Shown here one piece after another: positions 56,677 through 64,000 of a stretch of DNA of 64,000 nt. The notes beneath the pieces are model-generated. The model did no database searches. It was not told the origin of the DNA and saw only the letters and a list, made by a program, of their open reading frames with translations. The stretch's first letter is position 1. Each line of letters opens with the position of its first letter. The stretch comes from Thiohalocapsa sp. (GTDB taxonomy: Bacteria; Pseudomonadota; Gammaproteobacteria; Chromatiales; Chromatiaceae), in assembly GCA_028277725.1 (NCBI GenBank), contig JANQFX010000051.1, positions 62,001 through 126,000 of the forward strand, in the 5' to 3' direction. Made by a program: the position numbers and the translations under genes.

Positions 56677-58704
56677 TCAGTCATCCTTGAACAGCTTGGA
56701 CTTGTCGACCAGGTCGGTGTGGGCGCGCTTGAAGCAGGTCCAGGTGCCGGAGGACTTGTCGTAGACCGAGTTGACGAAGCACTTCCAGTGTTCCTCGTCG
56801 ATGCGGTTGTGGTCCATCCGGTAGTAGAAGCCGGGGTAGCGGGTCTCCTCGCGAAACCGCACGTGCATCAGGTGGGCCTCGGCGGTGAGGATGCGGTGGT
56901 GGTGCTCCCAACAGCGCAACAACTCGTGCAGGTCCTTGGCGCGTACCCGGTGCGCATCCTGCTTCAGGACCTCCAGCTTCTGCTCGGCGACCGCCAGCAT
57001 GTGGCCATTGGTCTGATAGAGCGTGGATACGCCGCCGACGTACTCGTCCATGATCTTCTGTAGCCGCAGCAGCAGCATGTCCGGCGTGATGGTCTCCGGG
57101 TTGATGCTGCTGTCGGTGGTTTGGTCTCGATGTGCCAGGTGGTTGCGCATGGGCCGGTAGAGCTCCTCCGCCAATTGCGCCGCCGGCGTGTCCGGGGTGG
57201 GGTGCAGGTCGGGGTGGTCCAGGCAGTACTTGACCATGGCCTTGGCGGCGATGCGGCCCTCGGCGTGGGAGCCGGCCGCGTACTTGTGTCCGCTGGCACC
57301 CACGCCGTCGCCGGCCGTGAACAGGCCGCGCACGGTGGTCATGCCGCGGTAGCCCCAGCTCCAGCCCTCGGGCAGGTGGGACGGCACCCGGTCCCGGTCG
57401 TCGTGGTCCTCGTCGGTAGGCGCACCGAGATCCTCCGGGCCCGAGGTCCAGAGTCCGCAGCAGCCGACGTCCGAGCCCAGCAGCGAGGGCTCCGCGGGCA
57501 TCAGTTCCGCGAGTCGCTTTTCGGGCTCGATGTTCTCGCCCGCCCAGACGCCGGCCTGGCCGACGCAGGCGTGGAGGAATTCCTGCCAGACGCCGGCCTC
57601 CAGTTGCTTGATTTCTTTTGGCGTCAGGCTCTCGGCGAGCTTGCCCAGGGCGGCCACGGTGTTCATGTAGATCGGCCCGCGGCCCTCGCGCAGCTCCTGT
57701 AGCAGCAGGTGGCTGCGCAGGCAGGGCGGGGGCACCCGGCTCTGCCCGTAGGGCGCGTAGGCCTCGAGGATGGCCCGGTTGGTGCTCAGGAAGGTGTCGC
57801 CATCGCAGTTGACGAAGGTCGCCTCGAAGCGCCGTCGCCAGGCGCTCACCGGGCCGTACCCATCCTTGAAACGAATCGGGACCACGCGCGACTCCATCAT
57901 GGTCAGCTCGGCGCCGACCTCGGCGGCCATGGCGTAGGTGGACGCGGCGCTCCAGCCGGGGGACCAGCCACTGCCGGCGGCTTCGCCGACGGCGCGGGGG
58001 CGGAACAGGCCCGCACCGCCACCGGTCGCCAGCAGGCAGGCCTTGCAGCGGTAGACGTAGACGCGGTGCTCCCGCAGCGAGAAGCCGACGGCACCGGCGA
58101 TCCTCCCCGGTTCATCGGCGTCGGCGAGGAGTTTGACGATGCAGACGTGCTCCTGGACCCGCTCGGAGCCGAGCGCCCGGCGTGCCGCGTCGGCGACGAT
58201 CGGCTTCAGGGATTCGCCGTGCACGATGATGCCCCAATGGCCGGAGCGCAGCGGGGCGCCGCCTTCCGCCAGCGTTTTGTCTTCGTCGCCGGGGCGCTTG
58301 ACGACGGGCAAGCCCCAGGCCTCGAACAGGTGTACGGAGTCGTCCAGATGCCGGCCCAGGTCGTAGGCGAGGTCGTCGCGGGTGATGCCCATGAGCGCGT
58401 GGGAGACCATGCGCGCGTAGTCGGCCGGGTCCTGCCCGCCGAGATAGGCGTCGATGGACGAGAGGCCCTGGGCGACGGCGCCGGAGCGGACCAGCGCGGC
58501 CTTGTCCACCAGCTTGATGTCCAGTTCGATGCCCTGTTCTTTGGCGGCCTCGATCCAGGGGACGACTTCATAGGCCGCACCACAGGCGGCCATGCCGCCG
58601 CCGATGATGAGGATGTCGAGTTGCTCCTCCAGAACCTCGGGGGTAGCGTCGGTGTCGGCCCCCGCCTGCTGCTCCGTCTCGGAGTTGCCCAATGGACCTG
58701 CCAT
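56677..58704 (-). CDS. aprA: Adenylylsulfate reductase alpha subunit
   Basis: FAD domain DILIIGGGMAACGAAYEVVPWIEAAKEQGIELDIKLVDKAALVRSGAVAQGLSSIDAYLGGQDPADYARMVSHALMGI; paired with aprB. Confidence 0.97.
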   Translation of the reverse strand: MAGPLGNSETEQQAGADTDATPEVLEEQLDILIIGGGMAACGAAYEVVPWIEAAKEQGIELDIKLVDKAALVRSGAVAQGLSSIDAYLGGQDPADYARMVSHALMGITRDDLAYDLGRHLDDSVHLFEAWGLPVVKRPGDEDKTLAEGGAPLRSGHWGIIVHGESLKPIVADAARRALGSERVQEHVCIVKLLADADEPGRIAGAVGFSLREHRVYVYRCKACLLATGGGAGLFRPRAVGEAAGSGWSPGWSAASTYAMAAEVGAELTMMESRVVPIRFKDGYGPVSAWRRRFEATFVNCDGDTFLSTNRAILEAYAPYGQSRVPPPCLRSHLLLQELREGRGPIYMNTVAALGKLAESLTPKEIKQLEAGVWQEFLHACVGQAGVWAGENIEPEKRLAELMPAEPSLLGSDVGCCGLWTSGPEDLGAPTDEDHDDRDRVPSHLPEGWSWGYRGMTTVRGLFTAGDGVGASGHKYAAGSHAEGRIAAKAMVKYCLDHPDLHPTPDTPAAQLAEELYRPMRNHLAHRDQTTDSSINPETITPDMLLLRLQKIMDEYVGGVSTLYQTNGHMLAVAEQKLEVLKQDAHRVRAKDLHELLRCWEHHHRILTAEAHLMHVRFREETRYPGFYYRMDHNRIDEEHWKCFVNSVYDKSSGTWTCFKRAHTDLVDKSKLFKDD

Positions 58705-58790
58705 GGTGTCTGCCTCTGTGTCGGGGTGTGCCGATGCGTGGGGCGCTGCCTGGGTCGCGGCGCGCGGACGCTATCGGGGGCCGGTGCGGC

Positions 58791-59258
58791 CTAGATGTGG
58801 ATCAGTTCGGCGGGATCGCCGGGATTCGTTGGCTCGTCCTGGTCGAAAAAGCCGGGCTGGCCGATCCTGTCGAGCTTTGCCGCGGCCTTGCCGGCGTAAG
58901 GCTCGATGCTGTCCGCGGGTCGAGTGCGAACCGGGTACTCGAACCGATTCTGGTCGCCGTTGCGGAACTCGATGGTCCAGGCGATGAACGCATCGCCAAG
59001 CTCAGGCTGGACACGCGCACCCAGGGGAACCGCGTCGGCGGCGGCGCGGAACTCGATCGCCTGCTGCGGGCAGGCCTTCACGCAGGCGTAGCAGGCCCAG
59101 CACTGGGACGGCTCCCGGTTCCAGGCCTTTTTCGCCCAGCCCGTGGCGCTACCGTCCAGGTCGAGCGCCATCAAGTCGTGCGGGCAGATCGACACGCACG
59201 CGATGCGCTCGCGGCCGTCGCAGCCGTCGCAGGTCTCGGTCCGGACGAAGGTCGGCAT
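58791..59258 (-). CDS. aprB: Adenylylsulfate reductase beta subunit
   Basis: MPTFVRTETCDGCDGRERIACVSICPHDLMALD ... PSQCWACYACVKACPQQAIEFRAAADAVPLGA. Confidence 0.97.
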   Translation of the reverse strand: MPTFVRTETCDGCDGRERIACVSICPHDLMALDLDGSATGWAKKAWNREPSQCWACYACVKACPQQAIEFRAAADAVPLGARVQPELGDAFIAWTIEFRNGDQNRFEYPVRTRPADSIEPYAGKAAAKLDRIGQPGFFDQDEPTNPGDPAELIHI

Positions 59259-59477
59259 GTCGGTGCGCTCCTGATGTTGCGCCGGCGGTTCCCGCTGCAC
59301 CTTGCTGTGGTCGGGCATGGCCGGAAAGCACGGTCGGTTGAGCATAGTCAGGGGCTGGAAAAACTGTCAAAGTCCGTGCTGACGCGCCGCGAACCGGTGG
59401 TCGGTGTTGTAGCGTCTCTCGCCGGAGCGCATGTCCACCCGCCTCCAGCCCACACCCTGCTCGCTCCCTGTCACCCG

Positions 59478-59882
59478 ATGAACCGATCCCTCGCTCTGAT
59501 TGCCGTGGTCTTCGGGCTCGCCAGTGTCCTGCTCGGCGCCTTCGGTGCGCATGGTCTGGAGGGGCGGGTCAGTGCCGAACGCCTGGAGGTCTGGCAGACC
59601 GGTGCGCACTACCTCGGCTGGCACGCGACGACGCTGTTGGTTGTCGCCCTGCTCGGTGCGCTGCCGGCGGCACCGCTGTCGATGCGCTGGCTGGGCATCG
59701 CCGGCTGGGCCTTCGTCGTCGGTTGCCTGCTGTTTAGCGGAAGCCTCTTCGTGCTGGTGCTCACCAACACCGCCGCCTGGGGTGCGGTGACGCCGCTCGG
59801 CGGGCTGGCCCTGGCCGGCGGCTGGGGTGCGCTGGCGGCGGCCGTTGTGTTCGGTCGGCGCCCGTCGTCCGGCATGGACTGA
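59478..59882 (+). CDS. DUF423 family membrane protein
   Basis: IAVVFGLASVLLGAFGAHGLEGRVSAERLEVWQTGAHY. Confidence 0.92.
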   Translation: MNRSLALIAVVFGLASVLLGAFGAHGLEGRVSAERLEVWQTGAHYLGWHATTLLVVALLGALPAAPLSMRWLGIAGWAFVVGCLLFSGSLFVLVLTNTAAWGAVTPLGGLALAGGWGALAAAVVFGRRPSSGMD

Positions 59883-59896
59883 GCTGGCCGGCTTCG

Positions 59897-60643
59897 ATGC
59901 GTCAGGATCGGATCTACACCCCCCAGCCCCTGCAGGTCGGCACGCGGCTCGAACTGGAACCGAACGCGGTGCGCCACCTGGCGCAGGTGCTGCGCCTGCG
60001 CAGCGGCGACTCGCTGGTGCTGTTCAACGGCGATGGCCTCGACTACCCAGCGACCCTGGTGCAGGCGTCCGCCCGCGCCGCGGTCGCCGAGGTCTCCGCT
60101 CCAACCGATGGGACCCCGGAGCCCGAGCCGGCCCTCGCCGCCACGCTTGCGCTCGGCATCACCAAGGGCGAACGCATGGACTACGCGTTGCAGAAGGCCG
60201 TGGAACTCGGCGCCGAGGAACTCCTGCCCCTGTTCACCGAGCGCAGCGTTGTGCGCCTGCGCGACGACCGTCTCGACAAGCGTGTCCGCCACTGGCAGGG
60301 CGTGGTCATCGCGGCCTGCGAGCAGAGCGGGCGGCGTCGGCTGCCCCGGCTCCAGGCCCCGAAGCGTCTCGCGTCCTGGCTGGCGGATTGGCCCGAGGGG
60401 CGGACGGGCTTGATCCTGCATCATCGGGCCGAGTCGACGCTGCCGGAGCTGGCACCCCCTGCGGATGGCCGCCTCACGCTCCTGGTGGGGCCGGAGGGCG
60501 GACTATCCGAGGCGGAGCGGGCTGCGGCCGTGCAATGCGGCTTCGCGGCCGCGCGGCTCGGACCGCGGGTCCTCCGTGCCGAGACGGCGCCCCTTGCCGC
60601 GCTGGCGTCGCTACAGATGCTCTGGGGCGATTTCCGCGACTGA
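59897..60643 (+). CDS. rsmE: 16S rRNA (uracil(1498)-N(3))-methyltransferase RsmE
   Basis: GITKGERMDYALQKAVELGAEELLPLFTERSVV ... LLVGPEGGLSEAE ... LGPRVLRAETAPLAAL. Confidence 0.95.
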   Translation: MRQDRIYTPQPLQVGTRLELEPNAVRHLAQVLRLRSGDSLVLFNGDGLDYPATLVQASARAAVAEVSAPTDGTPEPEPALAATLALGITKGERMDYALQKAVELGAEELLPLFTERSVVRLRDDRLDKRVRHWQGVVIAACEQSGRRRLPRLQAPKRLASWLADWPEGRTGLILHHRAESTLPELAPPADGRLTLLVGPEGGLSEAERAAAVQCGFAAARLGPRVLRAETAPLAALASLQMLWGDFRD

Positions 60644-60747
60644 GCACGGCGGTGCGGCGCCGGGCCCAGTCGAGCCAGGCACCCTGGGGCCGCCCCCCGC
60701 CTGTGTTCCGACATGTCGGCTCCAGAGGCGTCGTCGCCGTGGGTTAC

Positions 60748-62334
60748 TTAGAAGGCCGGTGGCGGAGGTACCCGCGTGCAGCCCGCGTCGGCGCAATGGG
60801 CCACCTTGAGATCGCCGTTGGTCTCGTCGTAGTAGAGCACCAATGGCAGCCCATCACTGCCGACGATGATGTCGATGTGCCAGCCCACCGAGCCCTTGGC
60901 GTCCAGCGTGACGATAGACGCGGTGTTGCAGTCGGCGTCTCGGCAGTGCGCGACCTTGACGTCGCTCTCGGTATGGCTGTGGTAGGCGATGACCGGAAGC
61001 CCGTCTTTGCCGAGCGCGACCGCCGGATTTGCGCCCACGGACCCCGGGGTGTCGACGCGTGCGAAGGTGACACTGGAGCAGGCCGCATCCAGGCAATGGG
61101 CGGACTTCAGGTCGTCGTTGAAGAAATCCCAGTAAACGACGAAGGGGAGCCCGTCGGCACCCATCATCAAGTCCGTGCCCATGCCGACGCCGCCGAGGTC
61201 GAGCGCTTGGATGTCGACCTCGCCGCAGCCGCGGTCGAGACAGCGCGCGAGCTTGACGTCGCGCCGTGTCGTGTCGAAGTAGCTGATCACCGCGAGTCCG
61301 TCGTCGCCGACGGCAATGGCGTTGTGCCAGCCGACATCACCCGCCGTATCGACCGGCCGCAGTGCCGCGCTGGAGCAAGCGGGGTCGCGGCAGAGCGCGA
61401 CCAGCAGATCGCTGTGCTCCTTGTCGTGGTAGCTGATGATCGGCAGCCCGTCCGGCGCCACGGCGATGTCCACGAACTTGCCGACGTCGCCGGAGGTATC
61501 GACCTCGCTGATGTCCACCCTGAAGCAGCCGGCATCCCGGCAGCGCGCCGCCTTCAGGATGCCGGTGGCGTTGTCGAAGTAGGCGATGATCGGCAGACCG
61601 TCGGCGCCGATGTCCAGCCCGATGGACCAGCCGATCTCGCCCGTGGCGTCGACAACCGTGATGCTGGCCTCGGTGCAGGCGACGTCGGCGCAGTGGGCGA
61701 CCTTGAGGTCGAGATTGGCATAGTCGAGGTAGGCAATCACCGGCAAGCCGTCGCCGCCGACGGCCGCTGCAGGGGACCAGCCAACATCGCTGCCTGCGTC
61801 CAGCACGTCGAGTCGGTTATAACCCGTCGGCGACCTCGCTGACGGCGCGGTATGGGGTGCCGGGGCGGCCGCATCGAGCTGCAGGCTGAAGGCATCGAAC
61901 CTGGACCGATCGTCACCCGCGACCACGCGCAGGATATGGCTGCCCGGTGAGACGCCACGCGGCAGGGGCCCGGCCTCGATGTAGGTCTGGGTGGCGTGCC
62001 GCACCGGCAGCGGTAGTCCATCCAGAGTGACTTCCGGTAAGCGCAGGCCGAAGTTCTCGCCCTTGATGCGGAGAACCTTGGTGTCCGGTTCCAGCTTGGC
62101 GTCCAAGACCAACAGCTGCGGGTTGTCCAGCCATCCGTAGTCGTTGGTGGATTGCTGCGCCGCGGAGGGGGCCGGCCAGAGCAGTGCCAGCGCCAGCATG
62201 GGGCCGAGCACGAGACCGACCATGACATCCAACATGTGAACCGGCGTCAGACTCAGTACCCGACCGGACCCTGAATCGAGGCTCGCACCGAGCATCAGCC
62301 ACAAGTGGGGCAGAAACGACGTCGACCTCGGCAT
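60748..62334 (-). CDS. Secreted repeat protein: IPT/TIG-like N-terminal domain plus seven ~50-aa repeats
   Basis: Signal-like N-terminus, VTLDGLPLPVRHATQTYIEAGPLPRGVSPGSHIL, then seven repeats DGLP(V/I)I.Y.D....DLK.A.C.D..C; start uncertain (62334 or 62235). Confidence 0.75.
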   Translation of the reverse strand: MPRSTSFLPHLWLMLGASLDSGSGRVLSLTPVHMLDVMVGLVLGPMLALALLWPAPSAAQQSTNDYGWLDNPQLLVLDAKLEPDTKVLRIKGENFGLRLPEVTLDGLPLPVRHATQTYIEAGPLPRGVSPGSHILRVVAGDDRSRFDAFSLQLDAAAPAPHTAPSARSPTGYNRLDVLDAGSDVGWSPAAAVGGDGLPVIAYLDYANLDLKVAHCADVACTEASITVVDATGEIGWSIGLDIGADGLPIIAYFDNATGILKAARCRDAGCFRVDISEVDTSGDVGKFVDIAVAPDGLPIISYHDKEHSDLLVALCRDPACSSAALRPVDTAGDVGWHNAIAVGDDGLAVISYFDTTRRDVKLARCLDRGCGEVDIQALDLGGVGMGTDLMMGADGLPFVVYWDFFNDDLKSAHCLDAACSSVTFARVDTPGSVGANPAVALGKDGLPVIAYHSHTESDVKVAHCRDADCNTASIVTLDAKGSVGWHIDIIVGSDGLPLVLYYDETNGDLKVAHCADAGCTRVPPPPAF

Positions 62335-62696
62335 GGGGGTTCTGGGCCTTTCAGAGCTGCGTGCTCGCCATTGGCTTGGCGTCGGTTCGGCACGATCGTC
62401 GTTGGGCCGGCCGTGGCAGTAGTGGTGATTTGTGGCGGCAGGCGGTCCGGCCCGCAACCCCACATGTTAGCACCCGACATGGGCTTCGCCGGGGTCTCGT
62501 TCGCAGTACGGTTGAGGTCGTCTGTGGGGTGCTCTGTTCGCTGGACCAAGACTGGTTTCCCGGGCCTTGCCGACCTAGGCCCTATTCGAGCCCGGGCCGG
62601 ACAGATCATCGCTATGCTCTGTAGGAGATCTCGAAGAATGGCACGGAAGGCGTTTTCGGAGGTCCCCTGCATCAAAGATTCGGGTAGATCACGATC

Positions 62697-62711
62697 AATA
62701 CCCGTGGTATT
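62697..62711. promoter_or_regulatory. Nested inverted repeats upstream of the 62792 ORF
   Basis: AATACC-CGT-GGTATT, within ATCAAT (62694) ... ATTGAT (62722). Confidence 0.35.
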
Positions 62712-62791
62712 TCACTATTGATATTCTGGACAAACAGTGGTTCATGGGGCACGATTAGTAGGGATTAAGTTACCTGCTCAGGACCGCCGTC

Positions 62792-63370
62792 ATGATCGAG
62801 AATCGCCAGCTCCGCCGCCACAGGCCCTATTTCCAAGGTTGGGCGCAGGCGTTTGGGGATCATGCCGTGCACGACGAGCCCGACGTCGGCCGGCGCTGGC
62901 TGTTCGGCGATGGCCAGCTGGGCCTGATCCTGAGTCCCTCGCTGCGGGCGCGCCTCTGCGGCGGTGACGAGGCCGCACTCGGCGGCATCCTCGCCGATCA
63001 GCCCGACCCCCCGGCCTCGCAGGTGGTGAGCATCCGTATGCTGGCGCGTAACGCGCGGGAGCGTTCGCGGGCCTCGGTGCTCGACCTCAGCAAAGAAACC
63101 CTCCGGGTGGGCCGTCTGCGTCTACGGGAGTGCCCGGCGAAGGCCGTCGACGGTCTGCATAGGCTCTTCGATGGGGCCGGCGAGCTGCACCTGTTCGAGA
63201 CCTACCACCTGATCTGTCCCACCGGCACACGCATTCTGACGCTGTCGCGCCGCGCGCCGCTGCGGCTGATTTATCGCGAACTGCCACCGGCGCTGATTCG
63301 CTCTGCGCCCAATCTGCGCCCGGTCGCCACCGAGACCAAGCCGCATCTGCGCGACCTCGCCTGCGCTTGA
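62792..63370 (+). CDS. Hypothetical protein
   Basis: 192 aa continuous ORF oriented with polA; no family recognised. Confidence 0.65.
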   Translation: MIENRQLRRHRPYFQGWAQAFGDHAVHDEPDVGRRWLFGDGQLGLILSPSLRARLCGGDEAALGGILADQPDPPASQVVSIRMLARNARERSRASVLDLSKETLRVGRLRLRECPAKAVDGLHRLFDGAGELHLFETYHLICPTGTRILTLSRRAPLRLIYRELPPALIRSAPNLRPVATETKPHLRDLACA

Positions 63371-63511
63371 GAGCCTCCGGGTCGGGGTTCCTGGGCGCCG
63401 GCTTTCGGCCCCGAAACCCGCCCCAGTGCTGTGCCCGATCGCGCCCGGTCTGACCTTGCCGCGGCGGCGTGATACCGTTGACGCCTTGCCCGAGCCACAC
63501 AACCCGAGCCC

Positions 63512-64000
63512 ATGCCCGACCGGTACCCGTTCGTCCTCGTCGACGCCTCCGGCTATCTGTTCCGCGCCTACCACGCGCTGCCCAAGCTGACCAACACCCG
63601 CGGCGAGGCCACGGGTGCGCTGGTCGGCGTGCTCAATATGCTGCGCAAGCTCATCGACGAGCAGCGACCGGACTACATCGGCGTCGTCTTCGATGCCTCG
63701 GGGCCGACGTTCCGCGACCGGCTCTACACCGATTACAAGGCCAATCGCCCACCCATGCCGGACGACCTGCGCGAGCAGCTCGGCCCGCTGAAGGAGGTGA
63801 TCCGCGCCATGGGCCTGCCGCTGCTGGAGGTGGCGGACGTCGAGGCCGACGACGTCATCGGCACCCTGGCGACCCGAGCCGCCGCGGAGGGCCTCTCCAC
63901 CTTGGTCTCCACCGGCGACAAGGACATGGCCCAGCTGGTGGGCGAGCACGTGACACTGGTCAATACCATGTCCGACACCCTGCTCGATCCGGTGGGGGTG
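63512..64000 (+). CDS. polA: DNA polymerase I, 5' end (runs off window)
   Basis: [48 protein letters not shown] ... [12 protein letters not shown]; no stop before the window end. Confidence 0.97.
   Translation, partial: MPDRYPFVLVDASGYLFRAYHALPKLTNTRGEATGALVGVLNMLRKLIDEQRPDYIGVVFDASGPTFRDRLYTDYKANRPPMPDDLREQLGPLKEVIRAMGLPLLEVADVEADDVIGTLATRAAAEGLSTLVSTGDKDMAQLVGEHVTLVNTMSDTLLDPVGV

Noticed and set aside
57709-58794. 361-aa plus-strand ORF, Gly/Asp-rich
   Set aside because: Antisense shadow of aprA; composition typical of spurious high-GC ORFs.
59827-61842. 671-aa plus-strand ORF
   Set aside because: Wrong-frame read-through of rsmE and antisense of the repeat protein; Arg/Ala/Gly-rich artefact.

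Overview
GC-rich gammaproteobacterial chromosome segment. Gene content (aprBA, cydABX, SHP/DHC cytochromes, sucrose synthase, HprK plus regulatory PTS) suggests a Chromatiaceae-like sulfur oxidiser, but that is inference from gene content only. In order the window carries: mlaFEDCB (minus strand); kdsC-lptCAB-rpoN-hpf-ptsN-hprK-rapZ followed by a PTS EIIA/HPr/EI set; mgtE; an H-NS-like gene; an unusual four-gene cluster (coiled-coil protein, OmpA-domain membrane protein, Ras-like small GTPase, soluble hybrid histidine kinase); a BolA-like gene; phoBR; a NUDIX hydrolase; sucrose synthase and a PfkB kinase; a metal ABC transporter with a His-rich outer-membrane protein; a fused MFS/spermidine-synthase-like protein; NikK/NikL-like proteins; cydABX; a DsrE-like protein; a porin; a two-component/PepSY/cytochrome b/SHP/DHC cluster; two tandem sigma54 activators divergent from an RND efflux operon; aprBA; DUF423; rsmE; a secreted protein with seven CxDxxC repeats; and the 5' end of polA. 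The best candidate for an under-described system is the Ras-like GTPase/OmpA/histidine-kinase cluster at 16.9-21.7 kb. Other notable items are a sigma54-type promoter with repeated ATTGTC boxes upstream of the RND operon, a 22-bp perfect hairpin between cydB and cydX, and the sevenfold CxDxxC repeat protein. I saw no CRISPR array, rRNA or tRNA by eye; no search tool was available.
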